Assembly: GCF_001513745.1 (NCBI RefSeq)
Contig: NZ_CP013382.1
Span: 868,001-932,000 of the forward strand
Direction: 5' to 3'
DNA from: Burkholderia humptydooensis
Lineage (GTDB): Bacteria > Pseudomonadota > Gammaproteobacteria > Burkholderiales > Burkholderiaceae
DNA: 64,000 nucleotides
Part shown: positions 45,643 through 55,166 of the stretch, in pieces
How the letters are laid out: each line of letters opens with the position of its first letter
How positions within the stretch are numbered: position 1 is the first letter of the stretch
Position numbers and translations under genes: made by a program
Notes under the pieces: generated by a model
What the model was told of the DNA's origin: nothing
The model's database searches: none
Seen by the model: only the letters and a program-made list of their open reading frames with translations

Positions 45643-46541
45643 CGGCGTGGCTCCGGCGGGGCGCCGCGCGACGCGTGCGATGCATCCGGCGCGTTCTCCG
45701 CGTCGAAGTGCGCGGCCGTGCCGGGTGCGTCGAGTGCGTCGATCGGGGCCGGCGCATCGGTGATGTCCGGCGCGGCCGCGCCGACCGGCCCGTCGGGCGC
45801 GGTGCTCGCCGACGCGTCGCGCGCGGCGGCGGCGCGCCTGCGGCGCTGGCAGGCGAGCCCGCCCGCGGCCGCCGCCGCGAGCGCGACCGGAATGGCGGCG
45901 AGCCAGTAGAGCCACGCGGCGCCCGCATGCGACGCCGGCGGCGTCGGCGCGCCGCGGAACAGTGACGGCGCGCGATACAGGATGACCGAGATGTCGTCGT
46001 AGTCGATGTTCGTGAAGCTGTTCTTCACGAACCGCTTCACTTCGCTCACGAGGATGTCCGCGTTCACGTCGTTGCGGTACGTGAGGAGCGCGGCGACGTG
46101 CATCCGCGCGTCGGGCTTGCCGCTGTCGGACGGCTTGAGCGGATAGCTCACCTGCACGCGCGCGCTGACGACGTTCTGCAGCGCGGCGAGATTCTGCTCG
46201 AGGCGCTGCTCGACGGCCGACAGCAGCCGCGCCTGCTCGGCCTGCGGCGACGCGACGAGCGCGTCGGCCGGAAATGCCTGCGCGATCTGCACGCGCGCCT
46301 GCGACGGCAGGTTGTATTGCCGCAGCAGATCGACGGCGGTCGGAAAGTCGGCCTGCTCGACGCTGACCGCATAGCCGGTCTTGCCGAGGTCCTCCTTGCG
46401 CACGGCGAGATCGTGCGCCTGGAGCACCGCGACGACGTCGTTCGCCTGCTGCTCGGTCAGGTTCTTCAGCAACTCCTGCTGGTTGCACGCGGCGAGCAGC
46501 AGCAGCGCCGGCAGCAGCGAGAAAGAGACGAATCGCTTCAT
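45639..46541 (-). CDS. bsaJ: BsaJ, type III inner-membrane ring lipoprotein (SctJ/PrgK)
   Basis: A 300-residue lipoprotein. The signal peptide ends in a lipobox, LLLAAC (Cys at about 19), followed by NQQELLKNLTEQQANDVVAV, the conserved SctJ N-terminus. Two ring-building domains span residues 20-195 (DVNADILVSEVKRFVKNSFT is in the second). A membrane helix lies at about 208-230 and the C-terminal tail is Ala/Pro/Asp-rich, longer than in PrgK. It forms the inner-membrane ring with BsaM. Confidence 0.95.
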   Translation of the reverse strand: MKRFVSFSLLPALLLLAACNQQELLKNLTEQQANDVVAVLQAHDLAVRKEDLGKTGYAVSVEQADFPTAVDLLRQYNLPSQARVQIAQAFPADALVASPQAEQARLLSAVEQRLEQNLAALQNVVSARVQVSYPLKPSDSGKPDARMHVAALLTYRNDVNADILVSEVKRFVKNSFTNIDYDDISVILYRAPSLFRGAPTPPASHAGAAWLYWLAAIPVALAAAAAGGLACQRRRRAAAARDASASTAPDGPVGAAAPDITDAPAPIDALDAPGTAAHFDAENAPDASHASRGAPPEPRR

Positions 46542-46545
46542 CGCG

Positions 46546-46848
46546 TCATTGCGCCTTGACGAGCGTCTCCACTGCCGAGACGGCCTTGCGCGCGAGCGTG
46601 CTCGCGAGCGACATGTAGATGTTGTAGTCGGACAGCTCGGTCTGCAGCGCGATCAGCTTCTCCGGATGCGCGAAGGCGACCGGATCGGCGAGCCGCGACT
46701 CGATGCTCGCCTTCGCGACGTTCGACTTGTCGTTCGCATCGGCGAGCGTTTGCTTCAGGATCGCGTCGAGCGTCGCCGGCCGCTCGGGCGATTCGATTTC
46801 GCTGAGCTGCGGCAGCGCGGACACGGCGTGCGGATTCATGATGTTCAT
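46546..46848 (-). CDS. bsaK: BsaK, type III inner rod protein (SctI/PrgJ)
   Basis: A 100-residue protein. It starts MNIMNPHAVSALPQLSEIES; the ATG at 46848 gives a length like PrgJ (101). A second ATG at 46839 is possible. The C-terminal helix ELSDYNIYMSLASTLARKAV, then SAVETLVKAQ, matches the polymerising end of inner-rod proteins. It lies 4 bp before bsaJ. It forms the rod or needle adaptor inside the base. Confidence 0.93.
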   Translation of the reverse strand: MNIMNPHAVSALPQLSEIESPERPATLDAILKQTLADANDKSNVAKASIESRLADPVAFAHPEKLIALQTELSDYNIYMSLASTLARKAVSAVETLVKAQ

Positions 46849-46907
46849 GATCGTTCGGACCGGCGCGGCGCGGCTCGCGCCGCGTCGCCCCGGAGAGGAA
46901 GTGAGGG

Positions 46908-47177
46908 TTAGCGGAAGTTCGAGACGATCGACGAATCGATGTCCTTCATCGATTTGACCGCGCTGCTCTGCGCGTTCCGGTACAGGTTGTATTCGGACAT
47001 GATCATCTGATAGTTCGCGAGCGCCGTCGGGTCGCTCGGGTTCTTCGTGAGGTTCGCCTGCGCGTCCTGCAGTTGCTGGTTCAGATCCTTCACGCCGGTG
47101 TCGAACGCGCGGCCGATGCCGGTCAGGTAGCCTGACCACTCGTAGTCGGCCAGCAATGGAGTCGGGGAATTGCTCAT
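46908..47177 (-). CDS. bsaL: BsaL, type III needle subunit (SctF/PrgI)
   Basis: An 89-residue needle protein, starting MSNSPTPLLADYEWSGYLTG at 47177 with AGGAG 10 nt upstream. It has the two-helix layout with the PSDP turn (TKNPSDPTALANYQMIMSEY) and a C-terminal YRNAQSSAVKSMKDIDSSIV, close to PrgI. A 4-bp overlap with bsaM. It polymerises into the extracellular needle. Confidence 0.95.
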   Translation of the reverse strand: MSNSPTPLLADYEWSGYLTGIGRAFDTGVKDLNQQLQDAQANLTKNPSDPTALANYQMIMSEYNLYRNAQSSAVKSMKDIDSSIVSNFR

Positions 47178-48451
47178 CGGAAATGTGCTCCTTCCAGGGG
47201 TTGCGGGAAATACCAGGACGCGTGATCGAGCAGCACGTAGCCGTCGCCGCCTTCCCGATAGGATTTGCCCTTCAGCCAGTCGGTGCGCAGCGCGATCTTG
47301 AAGTCGACGCGGCGCGTGCCCCACTTGTGGCCGAACGAGCGCATGAGGTTTTGCAACGCGGCGAGCTCCTCGTCGCCGAACGACGTCGCCACCTCGAACG
47401 TCGCGCCGCCTTGCCGCGCGAGCAGCCGGTAGCGCGCGCCCACCTTGTCGAGCGCGTTGCGCGCTTCCTGCTCGATCGCGCCGAGGCTCGCGTCGATCAC
47501 GCGGACGTCCTGCACGTACGGCGCCGCGCGCCGCAGCTCGCGGACCGCGCGTTCGCGCGCGGCCGCGGGCAGGCGGTCGGTGACGATCAGCTCGGGGCGC
47601 TCGGGCGCGTCGAGCCGCACGGTCACGAAATCGATGCCGGCTTCGTCGAGCCGGCCCTCGATCCGCCGCCGCTCCGCGCCGATCACGGCGACCTCGACCC
47701 GCTCCGGCAGCGCCGCCTTCAGCAGCGCCTCGCGGTCCCATTCGGCGCCGTCCTGCGACGCGCTCAGCACATAGATCCGGCCGTCGTCGCCTGGCAGGAT
47801 CGCGTTGCGCGCGGGCGCGCCCGCCAGCACGCCGTTCACGCTCGCGAGCTTCTGCGCGCCCGCATAGCGTTGCACTTGCCAATACGCCAGCGCCGCGAGC
47901 GCGCCCCCCGCGACGAGCACTGCGCCCAGCTTGAGCGCGAAGCGCGATATGCGCTCGGGGGGCTCGGCGGCGGCGTCCGACGCCTTCGGGCGCAGCGCGT
48001 GCGGCTCGGGCTGCGGCGCATAGTGCACGACCGCGTCGCTCCATTCGTCGCCCTGGCGCTTGACCGCGAACGCGACGTCGCCGGTGCGGCAGACGGTATT
48101 GAACGCCGCGTATTGCGTGACGCAACCGTCCGCGGACAGAAAATCGACTTCGAAATCGCCGCGTGCGGCGTCGCCGGTTTCCGCGATTTGTGTCGCCCGC
48201 CCCGGCAAGCGGGGAAAACGCAGGCGAAAATTCGGCGAACCGGCCCGATGCGGGATATACAGCGTATCGACCGCATGCTCCAGAAAATGATCGGCGCGAT
48301 TTTCCGGTTTCCCGGCCGGACGATCGTCGACCACGTGCTCGCCGACACAGAAAAATAGTTCGCCCGACGGAATCGCAATGTCCGATCCGAAAAGCGGGCC
48401 GAACAGGATTCGAAGCTGCAGGCTTTCATGTCCGGGATCTGGTTTATTCAT
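47174..48451 (-). CDS. bsaM: BsaM, type III inner-membrane ring protein (SctD/PrgH)
   Basis: A 425-residue protein. I place the start at 48451 (MNKPDPGHESLQLRILFGPL), which opens the FHA-like cytoplasmic domain; the frame stays open upstream but lacks homology. One membrane helix is at about 165-190 (KLGAVLVAGGALAALAYW), followed by three periplasmic ring-building domains (PERPELIVTDRLPAAARERA; YREGGDGYVLLDHASWYFPQ). It is the first gene of the leftward arm and faces bsaN across the control region. Confidence 0.94.
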   Translation of the reverse strand: MNKPDPGHESLQLRILFGPLFGSDIAIPSGELFFCVGEHVVDDRPAGKPENRADHFLEHAVDTLYIPHRAGSPNFRLRFPRLPGRATQIAETGDAARGDFEVDFLSADGCVTQYAAFNTVCRTGDVAFAVKRQGDEWSDAVVHYAPQPEPHALRPKASDAAAEPPERISRFALKLGAVLVAGGALAALAYWQVQRYAGAQKLASVNGVLAGAPARNAILPGDDGRIYVLSASQDGAEWDREALLKAALPERVEVAVIGAERRRIEGRLDEAGIDFVTVRLDAPERPELIVTDRLPAAARERAVRELRRAAPYVQDVRVIDASLGAIEQEARNALDKVGARYRLLARQGGATFEVATSFGDEELAALQNLMRSFGHKWGTRRVDFKIALRTDWLKGKSYREGGDGYVLLDHASWYFPQPLEGAHFR

Positions 48452-48698
48452 CTCGGTGATTTTCCAAGGCGGCCTGGACGACAAATGGCCCGATGATGGA
48501 TATGCCGTTCGTTCGATCGATTCCGTTGCCGTCGATCGTGAACCGGATAATCGGATTCGAATCGGGCGACTGCATCGATCGGGATCTTGGCTGACGCGCC
48601 GGAATCCGGCTCGATGACCGGAATGTACCGCCGGGCGGACTTCTGCACCATGAATGGCCCTGAATAGTTCTGAATGGAAATATGAAAGAAGATTATTG

Positions 48699-48716
48699 TC
48701 AGATGAATCCATCTGA
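48699..48716. promoter_or_regulatory. Palindromic operator candidate in the bsaM/bsaN divergent control region
   Basis: TCAGATG-aatc-CATCTGA is a perfect 7-bp-arm palindrome in the AT-rich core of the 48452-48844 gap, the only DNA between the two machinery operons. BprP is reported to act on both bsaM and bsaN, so a binding site is expected here. That this palindrome is that site is inference. No other strong feature is seen in the gap. Confidence 0.45.
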
Positions 48717-48844
48717 TTTTCGTGAGATTTTATAAATCGCCGAATTTTTGCTTGATCGGAATGTGACGCCTGATTAATCTGCGTTCCCGGAAAGGCCGCG
48801 AAATGCATGGGCGAGATTTCACGGACAATATCGAGGAGTGCGCG

Positions 48845-49603
48845 ATGGCGAATCGATTCAATAAATTCGATTGCGTGGTGGTTTCACCAGGAAAATCCAG
48901 ATTATTTACGGGGCCGGCAATCAGGCTGATCAGGCCGATCACGGAAAACGCGAAACTGGACGTATCGTTCGGCGCGGCGTCCCATGCCGTTTCGATCGAC
49001 AAGGATAAATCGGCGCTGGTCGCCGGCGCCGGTCAATTCAAAATCGCGTCGCGCGAAGGCGCATGGCGTTTTCATGACGTGCCGTTATTCGAGGCGGCGA
49101 AATTGCTCGCTTTTCTGGAAAGCTGCGCGAAGCCGAATGGCGCAGGACGCGAATATCGCGCGGGCGTGCCGGACGGCGCGGTGATCGACGCGCCGGGCGA
49201 CCTGAGCATCTGGAAATTCGACCGGTGGCTGATCGCTCGCGTGATGGGCGCGCCGCACGCCGCCGATCCGCTGCTCGCGTTCCTGCGCGCGCAGGAGAGC
49301 TACGAACTCGTGCGCTTTCTGCTGCGCGAGCGCGCGAGCCCGCAGCCGATCGCCGCGCTCGCCGCGCGCTACGGCGTATCGGAGCCGCACTTTCGGCGGC
49401 TGTGCCGGCAGGCGCTCGGCCGCGGCCTGAAGCGCGAGCTTCGGCAATGGCGCGCCGCGCAGGCGGTGCTCGAAGTCGTCGAGAGCCGCGACAGCATGAC
49501 CGAGGTCGCGATGAGCAACGGCTTTGCGTCGTCGTCCCACTTCTCCAGGGAAATCAAGGACTTGTTCGGCATTTCGCCGTGCCGGTTCCGCCGCAGGACA
49601 TGA
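48845..49603 (+). CDS. bsaN: BsaN, AraC-family activator of the Bsa regulon (InvF-like)
   Basis: A 252-residue regulator. The C-terminal AraC HTH pair is plain: IAALAARYGVSEPHFRRLCR, ALGRGLKRELRQWRAAQAVL, MSNGFASSSHFSREIKDLFG. It resembles Salmonella InvF, which needs the SicA chaperone (here BicA) as co-activator to turn on translocator and effector genes. I chose the ATG at 48845 because GAGGAG lies 7-8 nt upstream; an ATG at 48803 would add 14 residues. Confidence 0.93.
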   Translation: MANRFNKFDCVVVSPGKSRLFTGPAIRLIRPITENAKLDVSFGAASHAVSIDKDKSALVAGAGQFKIASREGAWRFHDVPLFEAAKLLAFLESCAKPNGAGREYRAGVPDGAVIDAPGDLSIWKFDRWLIARVMGAPHAADPLLAFLRAQESYELVRFLLRERASPQPIAALAARYGVSEPHFRRLCRQALGRGLKRELRQWRAAQAVLEVVESRDSMTEVAMSNGFASSSHFSREIKDLFGISPCRFRRRT

Positions 49604-49616
49604 GGAGCCCGAACCG

Positions 49617-51500
49617 ATGATGTATGCCGACACGGCCAGACGACACGCAGCCGCGCTCGCCGCATCGCTGCTGATGACGGGCGCGGCGCTCGCCGCGCCG
49701 ACCGACGCGGCGCCGCCCGCCGACTCGGGCGGGCCGCCCGTGCGGCTCGACGCGGCGGACGGCGCCGCGCGCGCCGCTGCGCAGCCGGCGGGCGTCGCGC
49801 CGCAAGACGGCGAGCGCCATTTCGTTGCGAACGACGCGAGCATCAGCGTGCTGCTCAACGCGCTGTCCGGCCGGCTGCGCAAGCCGATCGTCGCGAGCGA
49901 CAAGGTGCGCCGCAAGCACGTGACGGGCGAGTTCGACCTCGCGCGTGGGCGCGCGCTCCTCGCGCAACTGGGCGAATCGATGTCGCTGCTCTGGTACGAC
50001 GACGGCGCGTCGATCTACATCTACGACAACTCGGAGATCAAGAACGCGGTCATATCGATGCGCCATGCGACCGTGCGCAACCTGCGCGACTTCATCCGGC
50101 AGACGCGGCTCTACGACCCGCGCTTTCCGGTGCGCGGCGACGACCTGAGCAACACGTTCTACGTGACGGGCGCGCCCGTCTACGTGAATCTCGTCGCCGC
50201 CGCCGCGCGCTATCTCGACGAGGTGCGCTCGAACGAGGCGAGCGACAGACAGGTCGTGCGCGTCGTGCAGCTTCACAACAGCTTCGTCGTCGATCGCCAG
50301 TACGCGCTGCGCGACAAGGAGATCGACATCCCGGGCATGGCGACCGTGCTCGGCCGGATCTTCGGCCCGGCGCGGCCGGGGGCGCCGGCGATGTCATCCG
50401 CCGCGCCGGTCGCGTCGGTCGCGTCGGTCGATGCGGCGGCGCGCGGCGGCGCGGGGGGCGCAATCGGCAAGACCGCGTTCTCGCTCGCCGACGCATTGCC
50501 CGCGCCGCTCGATGCCGGCAACGCGCCGGGCGGCGCAGGCTCGCCGGATTCGGCGCACCCGACGAGCGCCGCGAGCCCGTCGGGCGGTGTCGCGGTGCCT
50601 GCGTCGGACGGCGTGCGCGCGGTCGCGTATCCGGACACGAACAGCGTGATCCTGGTCGGCCGGCTCGACAAGGTGCAGGACATGGAGGCGCTGATCCGCT
50701 CGCTCGACGTCGAGAAGCGGCAGATCGAGCTGTCGCTGTGGATCATCGACATCCGCAAGAGTCGGCTCGACCAACTGGGCATCGATTGGCAGGGCGCGCT
50801 CAATGCGCCCGGCATAGGCGTGGGCTTCAACAATCGCGGCGGCGGCAACGTGACGACGCTCGACGGCACGAAATTCCTCGCGTCGGTGGCGGCGCTCAGC
50901 CAGACGGGCGACGCAACGGTGATCTCGCGGCCGATCGTGCTCACGCAGGAGAACGTGCCGGCGACGTTCGACAGCAACCAGACGTTCTACGCGAAGCTGA
51001 TCGGCGAGCGCGCGGTGCAACTCGATCACGTGACCTACGGCACGCTCGTCAACGTATTGCCGCGGCTCACGCGCGATGCGTCGCAGGTCGAAATGATCGT
51101 CGACATCGAGGACGGCAACACCGACGGCGCGACGAGCGACGGCCAGATCGTCGTCGACAACAACGCGATGCCGCTCGTCAACCGCACCGAGATCAACACG
51201 GTCGCGCGCGTGCCGCGCGAGATGAGCCTGCTCATCGGCGGCAACACGCGCGACGACGTGACGCGCCGCACGTTCAGGATTCCTGGGCTCGCGAGCATCC
51301 CGTTGATCGGCGGGCTGTTTCGCGGGCATTCGGACCGGCACGAGCAGGTCGTGCGCGTGTTCCTGATCCAGCCGAAGCTGCTGCGCGCGGGCGCGGCCTG
51401 GCCCGACGGGCAGCCGTGGGAATCCGGCGATCCATCGGACAACGCGACGCTGCGCGCAACCGTGCAGATGCTCAAACCCTACATGGACGACAGATCATGA
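49617..51500 (+). CDS. bsaO: BsaO, type III outer-membrane secretin (SctC/InvG)
   Basis: A 627-residue secretin starting at the double ATG at 49617 (GAGGAG upstream). A Sec signal peptide covers about residues 1-30 (HAAALAASLLMTGAALAAP). N0/N1/N3 domains follow (NDASISVLLNALSGRLRKPI; VNLVAAAARYLDEV), with an Ala/Gly/Ser-rich insert at about 255-330 that is longer than in InvG. The secretin core is VIDIEDGN-type and SLLIGGNTRDDVTRRTFRIP, then GLASIPLIGGLFRGHSDRHE. It forms the outer-membrane ring. Confidence 0.95.
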   Translation: MMYADTARRHAAALAASLLMTGAALAAPTDAAPPADSGGPPVRLDAADGAARAAAQPAGVAPQDGERHFVANDASISVLLNALSGRLRKPIVASDKVRRKHVTGEFDLARGRALLAQLGESMSLLWYDDGASIYIYDNSEIKNAVISMRHATVRNLRDFIRQTRLYDPRFPVRGDDLSNTFYVTGAPVYVNLVAAAARYLDEVRSNEASDRQVVRVVQLHNSFVVDRQYALRDKEIDIPGMATVLGRIFGPARPGAPAMSSAAPVASVASVDAAARGGAGGAIGKTAFSLADALPAPLDAGNAPGGAGSPDSAHPTSAASPSGGVAVPASDGVRAVAYPDTNSVILVGRLDKVQDMEALIRSLDVEKRQIELSLWIIDIRKSRLDQLGIDWQGALNAPGIGVGFNNRGGGNVTTLDGTKFLASVAALSQTGDATVISRPIVLTQENVPATFDSNQTFYAKLIGERAVQLDHVTYGTLVNVLPRLTRDASQVEMIVDIEDGNTDGATSDGQIVVDNNAMPLVNRTEINTVARVPREMSLLIGGNTRDDVTRRTFRIPGLASIPLIGGLFRGHSDRHEQVVRVFLIQPKLLRAGAAWPDGQPWESGDPSDNATLRATVQMLKPYMDDRS

Positions 51501-52672
51501 GCTCGATCATCGGCGGCGCATCGGCCGCGCGGCGCGGCTTTTCTGTCGACGGCACGGGCGCGGCGAACCGGCTCGACGCCGAGCCGTCGCTCGACGAAGC
51601 GCCGCAGGCGCCGGCTGCGGGCGCGGCCGGCGTCGACGCGCAGCTCGCCGAGCTCGACGGAGAAGCCGCGAACGCCGCCGCGCAGTTCGGCCGGTTCCGC
51701 GCGTCGGAGCGCAAGGGGCGCCGCAGCGACGATCTCGAACGGATACTCGACACGGACGCCGACGAGAAGCTCGACGAGCTTGCCGCGCTGCTCGGCCGCC
51801 AGAGCCTGCCCGACGGCCGCGCGACGCGCGGCCGCGCGGACCTCGCGGCGCTGCTGCGCGACGCGCGCGAGCGCTTTCGCGACGAGAGCGATCTGCTGCT
51901 CGCGCTGCGCGAGCTGCGCCGGCGGCGCCGGCTCGACGGCGAATCCGTCGACGTCGTCGAGCGCGCGATCGAGGAACTGCTCGCGGGCGACGGCAACAAG
52001 CGGATCAAGGCGGGCATCAACGCGGCGCTGAAGGCGAAGGTGTTCGGCGCGCGCATGCAGCTCGATCCGCGCCGGCTGCGCGAGCTGTACCGGCAGTTTC
52101 TCGAGTTCGACGGCTCGTATCTCGTCGTCTACGAAGACTGGATCGAGCAGTTCGGCGCGGGCCGGCGCAAGCGGATTCTCGACTACGTGAGCGCCGCGCT
52201 GTCGTACGACATGCAGTCGCACGACCCGAGCTGCGGCTGCGCGGCCGAGTTCGGGCCGCTCCTCGGCACGCTGCATCACGCGCGGCTGCTCGCGTCGGCC
52301 GACGAGCTGTTCGTCGGCCGGCTGCTCGACGATGCGCTCGCGCGCGATTGCGGGCTCACCGAGGCGCGCGCGCTCGCGACGATGCTGGGCGGCCTGCAGC
52401 GGCCGTTCTCGGTCGCCGACGTGCTGCTGCGCACGCTCGGCGATCTGCTCGAGCCGCTCGCGGCCGAGCGCCGCTCGCAATTGCTGCAGCTCGCGCTGCG
52501 CGCGTTCGCGGGCGTGCCGATCGCGCTCTACGGCGACGCCGACGCGCGCCGCGCGGCGCTCGGCGCGCTCGAGGAGCTGATCGGCGCGACGTACGCGCGC
52601 GAGCGGCGGCAGGCGCGCGCGCGCGCGGACGGCGGCTCGCGCGCGGCGCCTTTCATTCGATCCGGTCGATAG
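51497..52672 (+). CDS. bsaP: BsaP, type III gatekeeper (SctW/InvE)
   Basis: A 391-residue cytosolic protein that orders secretion of translocators before effectors. It starts MSSIIGGASAARRGFSVDGT and overlaps the bsaO stop (ATGA). It has the InvE/MxiC features: a chaperone-binding-like N-terminal part, then helical repeats (DLERILDTDADEKLDELAAL; DPRRLRELYRQFLEFDGSYL, VVYEDWIEQFG). The identification rests on these and on the invG-invE-invA order. Confidence 0.92.
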   Translation: MSSIIGGASAARRGFSVDGTGAANRLDAEPSLDEAPQAPAAGAAGVDAQLAELDGEAANAAAQFGRFRASERKGRRSDDLERILDTDADEKLDELAALLGRQSLPDGRATRGRADLAALLRDARERFRDESDLLLALRELRRRRRLDGESVDVVERAIEELLAGDGNKRIKAGINAALKAKVFGARMQLDPRRLRELYRQFLEFDGSYLVVYEDWIEQFGAGRRKRILDYVSAALSYDMQSHDPSCGCAAEFGPLLGTLHHARLLASADELFVGRLLDDALARDCGLTEARALATMLGGLQRPFSVADVLLRTLGDLLEPLAAERRSQLLQLALRAFAGVPIALYGDADARRAALGALEELIGATYARERRQARARADGGSRAAPFIRSGR

Positions 52673-52674
52673 CC

Positions 52675-54747
52675 ATGCTGAAGAATCTCCTGCTCAAGGC
52701 CCAAGCGCGCCCCGAACTGATCGTCCTGTGCCTGATGGTGCTCGTGATCGCGATGCTGATCGTGCCGCTGCCGCCCTATGTGCTCGATTTCCTGATCGGC
52801 CTGAACATCGTGACGGCGCTGCTCGTGTTCATGGGCTCGTTCTACATCGTCAACATCCTCGAATTCTCGACGTTTCCGTCGATCCTGCTGATCACGACGC
52901 TGTTCCGGCTCGCGCTGTCGATCAGCACGAGCCGGATGATCCTGCTCACGGCCGAGGGCGGCAAGATCATCACGACGTTCGGGCAGTTCGTGATCGGCGA
53001 CAACCTTGTCGTCGGCTTCGTCGTGTTCGTGATCGTGACGATCGCGCAGTTCATCGTGATCACGAAGGGCTCGGAGCGCGTCGCCGAGGTCGCGGCGCGC
53101 TTCTCGCTCGACGCGATGCCCGGCAAGCAGATGAGCATCGACGCGGACCTGCGCGCGGGCATCATCGACAACGAAGGCGTGAAGGCGCGCCGCTCGGCGC
53201 TCGAGCGCGAGAGCCAGCTCTACGGCTCGTTCGACGGCGCGATGAAGTTCATCAAGGGCGATGCGATCGCCGGCATCGTCGTCATCTTCGTGAACCTGAT
53301 CGGCGGCATCTCGGTCGGCGTGATGCAGCACGGCATGTCGGTGTCCGACGCGCTCACGACCTACACGATCCTGTCGATCGGCGACGGCCTCGTCGCGCAG
53401 ATCCCGGCGCTCTTGATCGCGATCGGCGCGGGCTTCGTCGTCACCCGCGTGAGCGGCTCGGGCAACAACCTCGGCGCGAACATCGTCGGCGAGCTGTTCT
53501 CGAACCCGTTCGTGCTCGCCGTCACGGCCGTGCTCGCGCTCGCGATCGGCCTGCTGCCCGGTTTCCCGCTCATCGTCTTCCTGCTGATCGCGCTTGCGCT
53601 CGGCGCGCTGTACGTGCGCCGCGAATGGCGCAAGCCGGGCGAGCCGGCGCGCGAGGGCGGGCTCGTCGGCAAGGTCGCGGGCGCGCTGTCGGGCGGCGGC
53701 GCGACGCAGTCCGCCGCCGCCGCCGTGGACGACGTCGACATCGACAAGCTGATCCCCGAGACGGTGCCGCTGATGCTGATGGTGCCCGAGGCGGCGCAGC
53801 CGATGTTCGAGCGGGACGGCGTGATTGGCGCGTTCAGGCGGCGCGCGTTCGTCGACATGGGGCTGCGGCTGCCCGACATCCGCGTCGTGTATTCGCCGCA
53901 GGTGCATCCGCGCGAGGCGATCGTGCTGATCAACGAGATCCGCGCCGCGACGTTCGCGATCTGCTTCGACAGGCATCGCGTGATCGGCTCGACGCTCGCG
54001 CTCGAAGGGCTGCCCGTCGACGTCGTGACGCTGCCGGACGGCGCGGGCGGCGACGCGTGGTGGGTGCCGGACTCGCAGACCGGCGCGCTCGCGAAGATCG
54101 ACGTGCTCACGCGCCCGGCGATCGACGACCTGTACGGGCAGTTTCTCGCGGTGATGCTGAGCAACGTGTCGGAATTCTTCGGCGTGCAGGAGGCGAAGCG
54201 CCTGCTCGACGACATGGATCGGAAGTATCCGGAGCTCATCAAGGAGAGCTATCGGCACATTTCGGTGCAGCGGATCGCCGAGGTGTTCCAGCGCCTGCTT
54301 GCCGAGAAGATCTCGATCCGCAACATGAAGCTGATTCTCGAATCGCTCGCGCAATGGGGGCCGAAGGAGAAGGACTCGATCCTGCTCGTCGAGCACGTGC
54401 GCACGGCGCTCGCGCGCTACATCTCGAATCGCTTCGCGGCGGGCGGCAAGCTGCGCGCGCTCGTGCTGTCCGCCGAGTTCGAGGACGCGGTGGGCCAGGG
54501 CGTGCGGCAGACGTCGGGCGGCGCGTACCTGAACCTGGAGCCCGCGACGAGCGAGCAACTGCTCGACCGGCTCGCGCTCGAGCTCGCTCGCGCGGGCTTC
54601 TCGCAGCGCGACATGGTGCTGCTCGCTTCGATGGAAGTCAGGCGTTTCGTCAAGCGGCTGATCGAGAGCCGCTTTCCGGAACTGGAGGTGCTGTCGTTCG
54701 GTGAAGTGGCCGACAGCGTCGCAATCGATGTGTTGAAGACGGTCTAA
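52675..54747 (+). CDS. bsaQ: BsaQ, type III export gate protein (SctV/InvA)
   Basis: A 690-residue protein with eight N-terminal membrane helices (residues 1-325) and a cytoplasmic domain that forms a nonameric ring and receives chaperone complexes. The FHIPEP-type signature is seen in [20 protein letters not shown] and [20 protein letters not shown]. It starts at 52675, just after bsaP. No lesions. Confidence 0.96.
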   Translation: MLKNLLLKAQARPELIVLCLMVLVIAMLIVPLPPYVLDFLIGLNIVTALLVFMGSFYIVNILEFSTFPSILLITTLFRLALSISTSRMILLTAEGGKIITTFGQFVIGDNLVVGFVVFVIVTIAQFIVITKGSERVAEVAARFSLDAMPGKQMSIDADLRAGIIDNEGVKARRSALERESQLYGSFDGAMKFIKGDAIAGIVVIFVNLIGGISVGVMQHGMSVSDALTTYTILSIGDGLVAQIPALLIAIGAGFVVTRVSGSGNNLGANIVGELFSNPFVLAVTAVLALAIGLLPGFPLIVFLLIALALGALYVRREWRKPGEPAREGGLVGKVAGALSGGGATQSAAAAVDDVDIDKLIPETVPLMLMVPEAAQPMFERDGVIGAFRRRAFVDMGLRLPDIRVVYSPQVHPREAIVLINEIRAATFAICFDRHRVIGSTLALEGLPVDVVTLPDGAGGDAWWVPDSQTGALAKIDVLTRPAIDDLYGQFLAVMLSNVSEFFGVQEAKRLLDDMDRKYPELIKESYRHISVQRIAEVFQRLLAEKISIRNMKLILESLAQWGPKEKDSILLVEHVRTALARYISNRFAAGGKLRALVLSAEFEDAVGQGVRQTSGGAYLNLEPATSEQLLDRLALELARAGFSQRDMVLLASMEVRRFVKRLIESRFPELEVLSFGEVADSVAIDVLKTV

Positions 54748-54758
54748 GGAGAGAAACG

Positions 54759-55166
54759 ATGAATGTGGATGTCGTCATGCTCGTCAAGGAAAGCATGGAG
54801 AAGATGGATTGCGGCAGCGCGATCGCGGGCGAGCTGGATGCGCACGCGCCGATCTGCATTGCCTTTCATTCGATGCCCGAAATGTTCGTCGAGCGCGACG
54901 GCGAGCACGTGACGATCTGGAGCCGGCTCGACTGCGCGGGCGAGAGCCAGCTCGCGCGCTGCGCGTTCGATCTGCTCGCGTATCAGTTGCCGCGCGGCTC
55001 GGACGCGTTCGCGTCGCGCCGGCCGCTGCTGTCGCTCGTCGACGATGCGCTCATGCTGCACGGCCGCGTCGAGCCGCGCTGCCTCGCCGACGCCGACGGC
55101 TTCACCGAGGCGCTCGAGACGTTCTACGCGGACCTGTGCGCGATCAACGAGATCCTCGCGCGATGA
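54759..55166 (+). CDS. bsaR: BsaR, type III chaperone (InvB/SpaK-like)
   Basis: A 135-residue acidic protein of the class IB chaperone type: [20 protein letters not shown], and a mixed alpha/beta body ([20 protein letters not shown]). InvB serves several effectors in Salmonella; the same is likely here. The position between invA- and invC-like genes is diagnostic. Confidence 0.9.
   Translation: MNVDVVMLVKESMEKMDCGSAIAGELDAHAPICIAFHSMPEMFVERDGEHVTIWSRLDCAGESQLARCAFDLLAYQLPRGSDAFASRRPLLSLVDDALMLHGRVEPRCLADADGFTEALETFYADLCAINEILAR

Noticed and set aside
48803..48844. An earlier bsaN start at 48803
   Set aside because: Possible, but the ATG at 48845 has a much better ribosome site (GAGGAG at proper spacing).
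52528..54558. A 676-codon open frame antisense to bsaQ
   Set aside because: Same reason; the product is a His/Arg/Asp-rich mix without a domain, opposite a clear SctV gene.
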